Assembly (NCBI GenBank): GCA_900073065.1
Contig: FJOG01000089.1
Location: 27,075-91,074, forward strand
DNA: 64,000 bases
DNA from: Phialocephala subalpina
Taxonomy: Eukaryota; Ascomycota; Leotiomycetes; Helotiales; Mollisiaceae
Reading direction: 5' to 3'
The notes under the pieces are model-generated. The model searched no databases and was not told the DNA's origin. It saw only the letters and a program-made list of their open reading frames with translations. Of this stretch, positions 33,705-46,945 are shown one piece after another. A program made the position numbers and the translations under genes. Position 1 is the stretch's first letter. Every line of letters starts with the position of its first letter.

Positions 33705-36700
33705 TCAAAGTATTCCGGAATGAACTTTCTCCACAGTATCACGATTCTGCTCAATAAACTCCGCGCACATTCGCTCAACAGCCTTGGCTCGCACCTGCCT
33801 TGCACGCTCCCGAATCCTTATAACATTCTCAAGATTTATGAATGCTCTACCTGCGATTAGAATCTTATCTTCGACTTGAGATGCCAAAGCAGGGATCAAC
33901 CAGTAGTCAGCGCCCTTGTGGAGATCTAAGAGCAGGTCGAGCTTCACAGCCTTGGCGTCTGCATCATCGCTCTCCGAGACCTCCATTTCTTTCCAATTAA
34001 TTTCATCCTCATAAGCGTAGTTGATCATTGTCGATAAGGTGTGGTATGATAAAACGTCCTCAGGGTCCATGTCCTTATCATACTCGATCATATCGTCCAC
34101 TTTCCATCTACCACTGAATTGGAGAGCACACTTCTCTGATATCGCGGCTAATACCACTCGATGTGCATAAATGATTTTGCCTTCGGTGGAGTATTTGATA
34201 TCTATCAACTTCCCTTCGCGCCTCAATTGCCGCAATGAATTTGATACTGTCCGACTGGAGTGGAGCTCGGGGCGTGTGACAGTAGGGTAGATGATAGAAC
34301 TGCAGCCCAAAGCTCTTAATAGCTTCTCATAACGCATCAGACCCGGTCTAACCGCTTTTATTGGCCCAGCATCGAATGAACTAGATAGGACAAGCTCCTC
34401 AATCATATGCCAAGACGACTTGATATCATCTAGTAGCATAACATTGTGATCCGACGTATTTAGATTCAGCCAAATTGCACTATTCTTGAGATTGAAGCTG
34501 GTCATACTCTCTTGGACGCGGTCTTGGAGGTAATCGTAGGTGAGATACAGATCAGCAAGAAAGTCGCGAATCTGGTATCGTTTCAGGTGCTGGGCAACGT
34601 CCTTCATCTGCTCCAGATGTCGCCATACCGTATCGATTTTCGGCTGGCCGTTGCCAGGAACTTTACCCAGAACCTCTCTTGTTGGTTGGTGAATGGGAAA
34701 TGAAGTCTGACTCCAACAAATTCCAACATAGTCATGGGAAATAACCTCGGAGAGACATAGTAGTCGCTGCTTAATAGCCACCGAGGCCATGATATTTTGT
34801 CTGTATTCAGATTCGCCATTGAAAGCTGTTCTGGATAGAAAAACACTCTCCTGTGAAATAGCCAACCAGTCATAGACACCAAACCTCTGAATGTTGGAAT
34901 TGGGAGCAGTCAATGGAGATAAAACTGTCCGGCTATCTTGCTCAAGGTGCGGATCCATGCGTCGATCCTCGGCACTCAGACGGAGTTTCATTACTTGAAG
35001 GCATTGAATATAGTCTCCAGGGTTAATGAAATTATCCACTCGGTGACGAAGACCCACTCTCAGCCAAAACCATCGATACTCTTTCACGCTCTCGTGGAGG
35101 AATCTAGTTTCTCTTTGGTGTCTGAAAGCTGTTACAAAGATTTGGTCCTGATGGTCATAAAGCTCGCATGCTTTTCTTAAGTTACGATTCCCATCAGCTG
35201 CAAGTTTGCTCTGCTTTAAGGTGGACGAAAGGGTGTGCGAAGAATCTGCGGAAAAGGAGGTACCAGAAATAGCAGCAATAAGTGGTTTGAAATGTTGCCA
35301 GTAAGTGTCACTTAGAGTCGACGGTAGTGGCAGCACATAGTCCCTGAGAAGTGCTTCAGTTGATAGTTTCTTAACTCCCAATTTCAAGAGGCAATCTTGG
35401 TTTCGGGAATCGCTTGAAAATTGAGGATTGACAAATCGATGACGGTCTTTTATCCATGGAATCAAAAGGTGATTGTTTACGGCCATCAAGGCATTATTAG
35501 CAGATATTAACTGATCTGTAGAAGACGCATGGACACTCGGCCAGAGAGGAATCGATTTCAAATCCGCGCTGAGACCGGAGAAGCGCTCAGATTCACGGCT
35601 CAAAATTTGGTTCGAAACGTGAGATATAACGAGACTTCGGAATGTCTAATTGCCATTGTCAGTATTTATTTCGGATCTAAAGTAAAATTTATGATAAACA
35701 TTTAGGTTTTGTTGGGGAAATATTACCTTCACGTCGACAGGGTCAAGATGAGTCTCGATGAAGCTCCCGACTCCAGCATGGCCCGCAAGTATTCGTAGCG
35801 CCCGAACAAATCTATGAAAGGAAATATCTTTGTGGAAAGACTTTTCATTATCCACAAGCGATTTTGGCATGAGTTTGGTGTTGAAGCGATAAAGGCCAGG
35901 GATTTTATCGCACAAACGTTGATGCTCCAAAATCGAAGGCTCCACCACCGTCGCAAGTTGCTGGAACTCTACCGGCGTAGCGTATGTGTTGACGCAATCG
36001 CGTGTCGCTCGAAATATTTTGACACCAAAAGCGTCAATATTAGACGAAGGTAGAGATGAATCGATGTTCCCGTTCCAGAATTTCCAAAATTCGGTGAGCC
36101 ATCCCTCCGCCTCTGGATTCGGGGTTGAGACTACAGGTCTCATCTCCAATAGTTTCCTGATATGGCAAAGTCGCAACCCGGTCAAATTAAACTTTCCACT
36201 TTCTAGAACTGGTCCGAGTTTGGCACCAGTGCTTGAGGTCACTAAATATCTTGATGCGAAGTCGAAGAGCTTCAACTCTTGCTCGGAGGCTACATAGTAC
36301 TTCGATGATTGGGTATCATTGGTATCAATATACTTCAATGTAGCCAAGCTTCCATCTGCGAGGGGGAGAAGGTGGCAGCCATCCAAGTCGTTAAGGTCGG
36401 CGTCGTCTGGGATTAGTTGGCGGAATAGCACATCCAGTATGAGTCGGTTCTCAGCCAATTCTTTTAGCAGGCATGTTTTACTCCTGTCTGACTTGAAGAG
36501 TTCTCGTAGCATTGGTCCTGTAACGGACTTTACACTTGGTAGTACCTTGAGATGTTTCGCAACTTCTGTTGGGATATGGCGGACTAGATTTACTTCCAAC
36601 GAGATAAGCAGAGCAGCAAGTATCTCGGAATGACTCTTCGGTAAGAAGTCAAATACTGCTTGATTGATATCAAGTAGTTCGGCCGCTCGGCGTCGAGGAA

Positions 36701-39700
36701 GCCCCANNNNNNNNNNNNNNNNNNNNNNNNNNNNNNNNNNNNNNNNNNNNNNNNNNNNNNNNNNNNNNNNNNNNNNNNNNNNNNNNNNNNNNNNNNNNNN
36801 NNNNNNNNNNNNNNNNNNNNNNNNNNNNNNNNNNNNNNNNNNNNNNNNNNNNNNNNNNNNNNNNNNNNNNNNNNNNNNNNNNNNNNNNNNNNNNNNNNNN
36901 NNNNNNNNNNNNNNNNNNNNNNNNNNNNNNNNNNNNNNNNNNNNNNNNNNNNNNNNNNNNNNNNNNNNNNNNNNNNNNNNNNNNNNNNNNNNNNNNNNNN
37001 NNNNNNNNNNNNNNNNNNNNNNNNNNNNNNNNNNNNNNNNNNNNNNNNNNNNNNNNNNNNNNNNNNNNNNNNNNNNNNNNNNNNNNNNNNNNNNNNNNNN
37101 NNNNNNNNNNNNNNNNNNNNNNNNNNNNNNNNNNNNNNNNNNNNNNNNNNNNNNNNNNNNNNNNNNNNNNNNNNNNNNNNNNNNNNNNNNNNNTAGTCAG
37201 GTGAGCCTTCGGGAAAAGTCGTCGTGAACTCTTTGGCAATTCCTTCCAGAACGACGCACAAAGAAGCTCCGCGCAACTTCTTTTGGGCGGCTCTTCCTGA
37301 GGCCAGAAGTCGAATACACGTTGCCGAACTTGCGTTCCAATGTCGTCAAGGAATAGTAAATATAACTTTGGCAGAGCATCTTGTAAAAGATATCTATTCC
37401 ATTCGGATCCGTGAGATTGTGTGCCATATTCGTCTACTGCTATAGACTTCCGGTCGCCGGAGAGCGAAAAAGTAGCGTGAATATGAACTGGAAGATCTGA
37501 AGATATTGGCAACGGAAGGGTGTTGAACATCTTTGACTGGATAGCCTTTGGAGGTATGATGTTACGATCATAACAGTCGAATGTCGAAGAAATGAGCGCA
37601 GCGAGCCCGCACTCAACATTTTTCATTACCCTCCTCGAGCTGTCTGGAAGATGATCGGCCGCTGGAAGTAAGTCCTCAATGGCAACCCACCATTTGTCTT
37701 TGCCAGTTATTTGGGTGCCGAACTCCGGATTCTTGACGAATTGACATATGACAAGCTCAGAGAATGACTTATCATCCTCGTCCAATGGCGGTCGTCTAGT
37801 AACAGACCACCCATCATTGGGATTTAAATTAGTGCTGAAAGATATTGATTTGATCCGTCTCAGGAATAGTAGCGATATACGAGCCTCATTGAAGTAAGTA
37901 TCCATGAGACGGAGGACTTCATCACTGTTCAAGTTTCCCTTGCTTGTTCTCAAGATAGATTTTGTCTTGGCGGTTCGAAGTGGAAAGCGAAAGATGGTTC
38001 CAGGGTAGTTGTCAAGACCTCGTGTATAGCCCCATAAATCTTCGAATGGGGCAAGCTGATCTTGACAAACATATCCCAGTTTGGATAATAACAGTTTGAC
38101 ACCTGGCTTGCGTTTTCCTGTGATCTGATTTCGTGGTAGAACCTCTTGACGGGGGCTGTAGGTAACTGATCAGTACTGGAGAGGATGAAGATTAGTCGAA
38201 CTTACTCGAGGATAAGCAGATATCTTCCCGACAAGATCATAGGAACATCTGTCCAATGATACATTGTCTGAGAGCCCCGTCCAAACTGGCCAATAGTCTC
38301 CCTATCGTGTGCTTTACTCCCTTCCCCTACGTTTTTGAACCCCTTGAAGTCATCGTCGCTAAAGACTAAAGGGTATTTCTAAGAATTTATTGAAATCAAA
38401 GGATTGCAGATGACTTACCTCCATCATTATGGACTAGAAATGCTGGGCCTTGAAACAATTTCATTTCGGGCGTAAGAAGCTTGTCACGAGGGTGGACTCT
38501 TTCGTCTAATAGCCAACTGATTTTTGACGCTCCTTTAGCATCGTCTGCATTTGCGAGATATTCTCTGAAAGTTGATTCAACTGGATATCGATCCAAAGTA
38601 TCGGCAATGCGTGTTGTCACATTTTCCCGCTGATCGAACTCATCCTCATCGTCAACATCTTCAATCTCCAATATCCCTTTAATCAATCGCTCCCTCAAAC
38701 TGCCAATCCGAAGTCTCTGGATTGTTCTGCGCGGAATTTCTGGATGAGTAAGGTTGACCTTCTGCTTCAATTTTACAGGGCCAAGATCGTTGAAGTTGAT
38801 ATCTTGAAGTGGGTAAAACTCTCCAGCTTCACTGATGGCTTTTAGGCCCGCTAGGGAATCCCGTGGAAACCTGCTGGCCAAGTTAAGGATCTCGATTGCA
38901 ACGGCAATATCAGATTCTTCAAGCACCGGTTTCGCTTCTAATCTTGCTTGGACTTTCAGCAGATCTCTTGGATATAGTTGATCTCCAACTTCAAGTCTTG
39001 TTAGCAAATCCGTATGATCTTGCCAGAACTTGCGGTCAACATTTGCAAGATATGGTTGTAGACGCTCGCACCCATCAATAGACCTCTTTGGTGGACAGAG
39101 GGCCTGCGATGGTACGACAAACAAGCCGCTGCTCGCAAGGATGCAAGGAAGACTCATTAATGCGTTAGCTAACGGCTCCGTAAGGTCATCTTGGGAGATG
39201 TAGGTCAGGACTGCGTCAACAATCTTCCGATCCTTCCTTTGAATGCCAAAACTGAGCTGTGAAAGCAGAATGCCAGTTGGTAATTTGTTATTCCAGCCAA
39301 GCCGCGCTTCCCACTCAGTTGATATAGAAATTGGAAGGATCGGGAGCTGAGAACTGACCAACAATCCATCTCTACGGCCCCGGCATTCATCTGAGGCTTT
39401 CAACGACAAAGTACCACTCAGATCAATCGTCGGGAGCCACTTGAGATGTCTCAGGTCCGAGTCTTCCTGTTCCTCCAATGGCAAAGTCCAGCTGCAGGCA
39501 GATTTCAATAGCCTTTGAGCACGCTCCTGTATGTTCGACAATGAGTACTTGGTATTTGCGTAGCAGCGTATTCGATGTTCAACCACAGCTTCATCCACTG
39601 CTGTCTTCAAACCACATCCTTTCAAGGCAGCGTTAAAGTTCTGAAAGAAGCTTTCCTTTGGAAATATTTCTTCGTCGTCGAAACATAATCCTTTCAGCTC

Positions 39701-42700
39701 AGGTACAGACGGATCAATAAGCTCTGCAGCGAGTGCAAACCTTGAAGTTTTCTTTCCATTCAGCTGCGTAACAGGGACCATGGGGATTGCCTGAAGTTTG
39801 ACTTGAACGTCAAGAGATAAGAAAGAAAATTGGCGAAGAATGAATGCTGCCACTTGCTCTTTGCAAGAGGAAGTCCAATTGCTAGCCTGCCCACCTTTCC
39901 AGGCGGGAATGATGTGATCCTGTATGATTTGAACAGACTCGAGACAATCGGCGAGCCTAAGTTTTTGAAGGATTTGTCTTGAAGGGTTTGGCCACTTCGC
40001 GATCAAGAACTGAACACCGCTAATCTCAGGGACGGGGCTGATACCGTCGAGGAGTCCGACCGACTTGCTACACGAATTCAGATTTGTCCATGTTAAAACG
40101 GGCTCCCTATCATCTGTTAGTTAGGACTCGGAGGCACTGAACGGGTCTCTCTAACATTTGCACCCCCGCCGCCTTCCACGATACCTTTTGGAATATTTGA
40201 AGAAAACCAAGAGCTAGAACGACAACTTTGCGTGCCGACAAAGTCAGCGACTGAGGTAAATACGATGCGACGAGCCTTGCTATCAGATGTTTTTCTTCAT
40301 CTGCTGCATCATCAACCAAGGGAGATGTCCGATGCAACCACTGAAGAAATAAAACTATGCTGCTGGCGTCCTTGATAAACAGGTTTGACATAATATCTGG
40401 ACTTTTCGTAAGAATTGACACGAAACCAGGAGCAGGTTCTGTTCGTCCTATATCGAGTAATGGCAGTGGCCTTGCAGATGACTTGGCATCGAATTTCCAC
40501 ATTAGCTCGCCTATTTCCCCCACAGGAGCGAAGTATACCTGCGAGGATGAGCTTCGTGGTTTGACTTTTCGATGGTGACCATTGCTCAACGGAAGTAGCC
40601 AAAGGCAAGAGATGTCTTTGTTAAGTATGTCGATACGACGCATCGATATCCAGGTCCACACTTTTGCGACAAATGCGGTGGGTTCCTCTCCCAGTACAAC
40701 CATGTCTCGATCTTCTGGCATGTTCTTGAACACAGTGCTCATGCAATAATCTCTCAAGCAATTGGCTGAACGATAGCGAATAGAGGGATGTATAGTCGAA
40801 TTTTCACACCCATCTCTCAGAACGCGCTGTGCTGCTGCTGGAAGCTTGTCAAGATCGAGGTTACGAAAATTCTCGAGGCAGAAGAGGTCTCGTTCAAAGT
40901 CGTCTCGATGAACAAACGCAGTGTAACCTCCGATTGACCGATAATTCCCATCTTGAAACGGAAATAGTTCGAGACCGTCGTAGTCGATGAATCCCGGGTC
41001 TGATAGGAGATATTCGAGGATTCTGTGCTTCATTTGATCACTCCACAGGCTAATCCGACTGCTCTCACGTTTTAAAAAGGAACAGAGACTCTGGGGACAC
41101 AAAACTCGATCTTTGAAAAGTTTCTTAGCTCTCTGCCGAAGTTGTTGTGGAATGTAAACAATTGGCGCCTTTGTTTCGCGAAGAGCGTCTTTCAAAGTCA
41201 CTGGCTCGTCCCCTGCATCTAGCAAACCTTCGTTTGCTGTTACATAGCCTATCTCCGTAGGCCAAAGAGCGAGACACTCTTTGTCAATAATCCCTATCAA
41301 GTTCGCCGTAGCATTGCTCAAGGGGTCTCGGGCGTCGTCTATACTTTGTGGCCACTTCCTAAAAGCTGACTGACGAGGATAGAGATGGGCTAAGTAGCTG
41401 AGGAGCCTTGCCCAGGCTACTGGAACTGGTCCCTGCAATAACCAATCGTTCCACCTGGCTGGGGTTTGATCTTGGGTGCTTTTATCATTGAACTGATACA
41501 ATCTCGCACGGTCGGGTGATATGCTGAAGTGCCCATGGATGTGGATAGGCTGACTGGTCAGGATCGGCAGTGGCAAGACGGTGAATAGCGATCCTGTTAT
41601 CTTTGGGCACTGCATCTGTGCAACAATCAGTCGTAAAGTCGCCAAATTTTGCCAGGAAATCTGCTCACTGGAAGCTGCGCTGCAACTGCAACCCAAGGTA
41701 TGAATTTCTGGTCTTGTGCCCAATCTCTCAGGTCGCTATCCATCACATCAGGCTGTATGCTGTGGTGAACAACGAACGTAGTCTTCTTTGATTCTCCAGC
41801 AGATCTACACTCAATCCCTGCTTCAAAAGAATAGTCGAAAGAATAATCTAGGTTCTTCAGAGACCTCTTTACGGCATTATTAACCTTTAATTTGTGCCTA
41901 AAAATTTTTGAATCCCATTCAGCAAGAGTATTTTAAGAGACAAATTCGTTTCACTTACGATCGAAGCGTTTCGCCATCTACCATCTCAATTCCGATTAAC
42001 ATCCCCGCTGCAGATCCGATTTCAAGTTTCTCCAAATTTCTCCAAATTTCTCATAAACAGTAATCCGTTGTTCCCAAACTCAGACGCAAAGCTCTTGAAA
42101 ACATCCAGTACTTCCGAAACAGTTGTTCTACGGTCGGAAATCTCGCTTTTTGTTGCTTGCGCTTCAGTACGTAGCGGAATTCGAATGATGGTACCTTCAA
42201 GATTCCGGTCAAGGTGCTCCATGACAGTCTGAAAGGCTGCCATGTGGTTCTGTATTGCAACCTCCCCAGAATTCGCCACAAAATCATACATGGGGCCACC
42301 TTCAGACCATTCGAGGTGAGGATCTAGGATGAGCAGACGCTCTCGTGAGACAATTGATGGTGAGTCGGTCCAATTATACACCTGCACAATAAGCCAACTC
42401 CTAGGCATCTATTTTGAAGGGATACCTACGGAATTAAAGCCTCGTCCAAACTTGCCCGTCGTTGAACCGTCTTTGAGCTTCAAAGAGTCACCAAGGCGGG
42501 AGAGGTTGTAGAAGTCTGTGTTGGTGAATATGGCATTATTGTATGCTAGTAGAGCTGGGCCTTGATACTGTTCAAGCTTAGGATTGATGAGTTGGTTTGT
42601 TGGGTGAGTTCTTTCGTCGAGAATGAATCTCTGATATTCCATTAATTCTAGTCCTGTACGGGGCTCACAAGTTGCGTACCACGACCGTAGCTCCTGCATC

Positions 42701-42823
42701 ATCAGCATTTTGCAATAGCTCACGAAGCACAGTACCTCCAGCCGGATAGTCCCGACAGATATTCTTGAGGGCAGTTGTCAAGCGCTGGACCTGGGCATTA
42801 TGAGCGATAGGTTGAAGCCCCAT
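33705..42823 (-). CDS. giant sacsin-like protein: two HSP90-type ATPase modules and C-terminal BTB domain (frameshift in exon 3)
   Basis: A protein of roughly 2,900 residues. The first sacsin-type (GHKL) module reads AGGTVLRELLQNADDAGATV, then RFILDERTHPTNQL, GKFGRGFNSVYNWTDSPSIV and LLILDPHLEWSEGG. Introns at 42631-42679, 42382-42429, 41898-41957 and 41616-41668 keep this phase. The second module is near 38400-38650 and 38280 (FREYLANADDAKGASKISWL, LLDERVHPRDKLL, IGQFGRGSQTMYHWTDVPM). Both have the HIHGHFSIS or HIHATFSLS strand typical of sacsin repeats. The C-terminus (about 33830-34235) is a BTB/POZ domain (GKLIDIKYSTEGKIIYAHRV, VLAAISEKC). A 10-bp duplication at 42031-42050 breaks the frame, and the splice after 40164 does not keep phase in my reading. 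Sacsin modules act as chaperones, and BTB domains dimerise or bind cullin-3. Confidence 0.82.
36707..37193. other. assembly gap (487 N)
   Basis: The run of N lies inside the second half of the sacsin-like gene, between PKSSRRLFPKAHLT and LPRRRAAELLDINQAVFDFL. About 160 codons are hidden. Confidence 0.99.
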
Positions 42824-43745
42824 TTTGAAGGCTTTGCGGTAACTGATATCTGTATAAAGAATTCGGGAAAGCGAAGTTATAGAAGGCAATCTCTGTTTGA
42901 TTCTTGTTCATTAAATGAACGGATGGAATTTAATCCCCACCAGAATGCCCACAATCTAATTGAAAAGATGAAGTTACACAGGCGAGCATGCGAGCGGTAA
43001 CATGTGGTCGCATTTCCCAAGAAAGATGCCCCTATTGGCCTCGGTTAATTTATCAGACCACTCGTTTCAATTCGGGAATGGGCATGAGAGGCGCTAGTCG
43101 CCAGAATTGTACTAAAGGGATCTTCGGTGGCTGTCAGTGGTCACGCTAGTACAGCTACCCCGCACGATGAAAGCTTGCTTTGCCGTTCCCCCGCTTTTCT
43201 AGCCCCACCCCTCAAACGCTTTTGTCTGCCACAAAAGAAAAGACATAGAGTAAGTCGAAGTGTTGTCCTCGCTCTCTTGAAGCAGATCTACATGCATTCG
43301 CGAACTCTCGAAACAGAAAAAAAAAACCTGTCACTGCTCAAGTCCTGCTTTATCGATCAGAATGAAAAAGAGAAGCGTAGGAGAAGGGAACATCCACCGC
43401 TATCAAGTTTAATTTCCTGAGACACAAAAACCTTTATTTAACAAACTTTTAGGATCCGATCGACACATTGCATGTGCATACTTTGGTAAATTCTTTGGCA
43501 TGCATTGAACACTCCACGTTACATGCCGGCTCATGGATGCAACACCACGGCCAAGCACTCCACAGCCCGGGGAAACTGGCCCACGTTAAAAGCCCGCTAA
43601 TGCTGCAGAATTCTGGAGAATTTGTGCTAGCGATCGGGAAATCTTTCTCTGTTGACCACAATGAAATGGGTACCCTTCCGTACAGTATTGTCCACGTGAC
43701 TTAGCGATCCCAGCTACTCGACAAGTCAAAATTGCAATAGAGTTA
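42824..43745. other. upstream region of the sacsin-like gene; no gene seen
   Basis: The promoter of the minus-strand gene should lie in the first few hundred bases. Overlapping short frames at 43449-43704 on both strands have no recognisable content. Confidence 0.35.
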
Positions 43746-44230
43746 TTCATTGCCGATTTTTAAGATGCTTCCCATTATGATAGGCAAGGTGCCGATGAAG
43801 ACATTAATCATTATACCAATCATGCAGGTGAATGTGATGGCTATGGCGGGGTGCATCAGCCCTAGAGTCAGAAACCGTGTAGTCGTATTTTGACCTAAAT
43901 CGATCTTTTCCTTAATTCTTTTGCGAACACATTTCTTGATTTTTCTAATTCTATCTCGGAGACAAGCAACTTATCTACCGTACATTTTGAAGCAGCAGGT
44001 CTCGGCTTCAGGAAACAGCACAACGCCCACTTCCAGGCGCTTACATCTCCATTTTACAGCTCCCTCCTAATCTTCATACCCCACCGATGCTGCATAATCC
44101 AGTTTGGGTGATATTGAGGCAATGTACAGTGCTTCATCACTGCAGGCCAGAGTCCACGGAGCATCTTTAGGGCGATGTACTTGACTGGTAGCCTTACGCG
44201 CTGTTTTCTAGGTGTGCTCCATCATCCGAA
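43746..44230 (-). pseudogene. remnant of an unidentified, partly membrane-bound protein
   Basis: At about 44050-44210 one frame reads LPVKYIALKMLRGLWPAVMK, then HCTLPQYHPNWIMQHRWGMK and IRREL. At 43746-43890 another reads TTTRFLTLGLMHPAIAITFT, then CMIGIMINVFIGTLPIIMGS and ILKIGNE, with two hydrophobic segments and a stop. An intron or frameshifts must separate them. The pieces look like the last exons of one gene, but I recognise no family. Confidence 0.3.
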
Positions 44231-44658
44231 GTTGCTATCTAGATCGAGAGAGGATGGCAAATGTTTAAGCTTAAGCTATTTACACAATGTCCATAAAGCG
44301 AGATTATTCTCAAAACATGAAAGTCACATGATCGTTCCTTCCACACAAACCTGGTGCATAGGGGTTATATTTTGCTATATAGACGGTCATTGTAATCCTC
44401 TCAGAATAGAGGCGATGCGCTGCAAGTGTAGATACCCATCTCATGGTGTATAGATCTGGCCTTCCAAGATGTAATCATGCTAAATACGCCAAACACCCAC
44501 TCGGAGAGGGGTGCTGCGGAAGTGAATTTTGGACCAAATTTCCGGTACCCACCACCAGAATACAACCAGCAAGACGGCGAGGTTGATATGGCTGGAAATA
44601 ACCAGCCTATAGTAACAGAGCTGCAAAGGCTCCGAGCAGTAGGTGAAAGATATGGTGA

Positions 44659-44839
44659 GCAAATAGTGGAGGACATTGTGTACGATATAGTTGATGAGGT
44701 TGATTTCTGGATGCAAGAGAAAGACATTAGCCGAAAAGGGGCCACGAATGGCATGCCATCTTCTGTAGAGGTCAAGGAGTTGGTGCAGGATGATGACTGA
44801 AAACAGATACAGCGGGATAATATCCGAGCATCCCGTCAT
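44659..44839 (-). pseudogene. possible cytochrome P450 N-terminal fragment
   Basis: MTGCSDIIPLYLFSVIILHQ followed by LLDLYRRWHAIRGPFSANV resembles the membrane anchor and the proline/glycine hinge (usually W..IPGP) of fungal P450s. The match stops after about 60 residues. Later positions do not continue the family in any frame. The heme-binding Cys region is not present. It may belong to the same decayed metabolic locus as the adenylation-domain remnant on the right. Confidence 0.3.
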
Positions 44840-45132
44840 CTCGGGCACCAACTTGGGCAAGCACTTGGGCAAGTGGTTGGATGCCGGTGGTAGGAAAGCT
44901 AGCAGATTGGTGAAGGGTGTACCGACGAGTTCGCCATTCTTGTGTATCTTGATACTTGAATATGGTAGTGTGCGAAGAGAGGGGTTTAGGTGCGTGGGGC
45001 CTGGATCCTGCCCCGTTCTACCAACCCCACGAGCCATTAGCTCTTCTAGCTCTTCACAACAGGTATGGTTCTAAAATTCCATCCCGTCCAAGTCAAAAGC
45101 CTTAAGACAGGTTAACTGATAGTTCCCGACAG

Positions 45133-46274
45133 GTGTACCCAAGCCAATTTACCTTCGCAATGGCTTCATGTCAGTATGGGACAGCTGGAACAACATTTTC
45201 TCCAGACATCACCCACGAAAAATCTCATATCAGCATATGATCAACGCACGAACATTAACTACCTGTGCTCTACAGTGGTTAGCTGGTCTGGCATTCAGCT
45301 TGAGTGGGGCGGTATTCATCGGGATGACTACAGTTATGCTGCCTCCTGATATGAATATGACACCTTCTTTGGATAAGCAAGCAATTATGAACATCTGCAA
45401 GCACACTGGAGCCGAAAGCATTCTCATGCCACCGTCCTTGATTGAGGACTTCTACACCGATGAGGTAGCATTTGACTTTCTGAAGAGTCAGAAATATGTT
45501 TGCTATCTAGGAGCAGGACTCGATCATAAGGTGGGTTATGAGCTTGCACAGCACACCAACTTGTTTCCTGTGATCGGCTCAACTGAGCGTGGAGCTGCAT
45601 TGTCATTTGAATCTGACGATGCCATCATGTAGAAGAGCTACGAATTTGTCCCGGAGATGGGACATCGGTTTGAGTTAGTTACTGACGAGATTTGTGAACT
45701 ATACGTTGATCGCACATCAGAAAGCAGTCTCTTCCAGTGTGGCTTTTACACCTTCCCACACCTCGACACCATCAATACCGAAGAGCTGTATTCACCAACA
45801 GTCGACAAAAATGGCACCAAAAGATGGATCTCTCGCGGACGGAAGGACGATCTGGTCAAACTGTCGTGGCTTGCCAAGTTCCATGCAACACACATTGAAG
45901 ACGCAATTGCAAGACACCCTCAGGTAGCTGCAGTTGTCGTGGGAGGGGAAGGCCGTGATGTGCCATAATACATCATCATTGAACCGAGGGACTGGACAAT
46001 GGTAGGTCATCCACACATGTTTGTTGACGAGATATACAATACTGTGATCTATGGGATCAATGAGAAGGACAATGACGAGATTCGAATCCCAAGAGAGATG
46101 GTCATGTTATCTGATCCAGACTTGACTTTTAAGCGAACGATGAAAATGACAATCATGAGGAAGGAAGTGGAAAGGATGTATGAGAACCATATCAATACTT
46201 TGTATCTAAACTCGGGGACGAAGAAGATGAATGGTGGTGCTGTCAACAGGCACAAAGAGGGGATTAAAGTATGA
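45133..46274 (+). pseudogene. adenylate-forming (NRPS-like / reductase-type) A-domain remnant
   Basis: After a probable intron (45063-45132) one frame runs to 46274, interrupted only by TAG (45630-45632) and TAA (45966-45968). It reads TG-VPKPIYLRNGFMSVWDSW, the middle of an AMP-binding domain. LVTDEICELYVDR and SLFQCGFYTFPHLDTINTEE follow, then SRGRKDDLVKLSWLAKFHAT, HIEDAIARHPQVAAVVVGGE and FKRTMKMTIMRKEVERMYEN. GSTERG marks the A5-like position. This resembles the A-domain of fungal carboxylic-acid or aminoadipate reductase-type enzymes. Both stops could come from CAG/CAA Gln codons. No carrier or reductase domain follows, and the N-terminal half is missing, so it is dead. Confidence 0.7.
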
Positions 46275-46488
46275 GGTAGATACGGATTTTTTCTGTCAGA
46301 TTCTCGAGTAGGAGTCAATGATGAATTTTCCTGGACGTGAAGCTTTCTCCCAACCATTTTCAGTGTAGGAGACCTAAGTGAACTTGCGAAAACAAAAATT
46401 CTTCGCACAGGAGAGACTCTAAAACGTTAAACAGCAGGGATCGCGTGTAGAAACCTCAGCTGTGAGAAATGGTACTCAGGATGCTCAG

Positions 46489-46945
46489 GATGGCTCACCC
46501 TCAGCTCAGGTTAAAGCAGCAGTTGCTCACGTCCGGAGATTAAAACGGAACCAGCGAAAGAAAAAAATTAATCTAGAGTCTATAAGTAGCTCGAACTCGC
46601 ATTAAGCGAATAGCTTATTTTGGCCGGTCCTTTTTCTTTCTTAAATACTCTTCGATTATCTTTCGAAAATTATAAAAAGGGTCTAATAAAAGTTACTAAT
46701 ATTCGCATTAAATAAATTACGTCGGACTTCTTTTTTCTAATTAGAACGTTATTTTTGTGTTTTAAAAATAGATTATATATAATAACTAATTAGCGCTTAG
46801 TCAAGTGCTATTCTATTATTACACGAAGCGAGCCTTTAAATAGTAGCGTAATTAAGGATTTCATTATTTTCTTAAGAACTTTAAGAAATTTGAAGTCTTT
46901 GAAAATAGTGTAGAGCGAAGGGGCTGGACTTGCGTCTCTCTAATC
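46489..46945. repeat. dispersed repeat, better preserved copy
   Basis: Positions 46535-46945 match the copy at 21800-22212. The preceding 50 bp (CACCCTCAGCTCAGGTTAAA, then GCAGCAGTTGCTCACGTCCG) match 7149-7190. Composition is less AT-shifted here. No frames. It ends exactly where an ankyrin fragment begins. Confidence 0.8.

Noticed and set aside
43449..43704. Overlapping frames on both strands with Cys/His content
   Set aside because: The frames mirror each other and contain no domain. Nothing supports a start or splice site.
44477..44800. Plus-strand acidic frame of 107 codons (ending KELVQDDD)
   Set aside because: It is the exact antisense of a hydrophobic, P450-like minus-strand stretch. 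Acid-rich translations are the usual mirror image of Leu/Ile/Phe codons.
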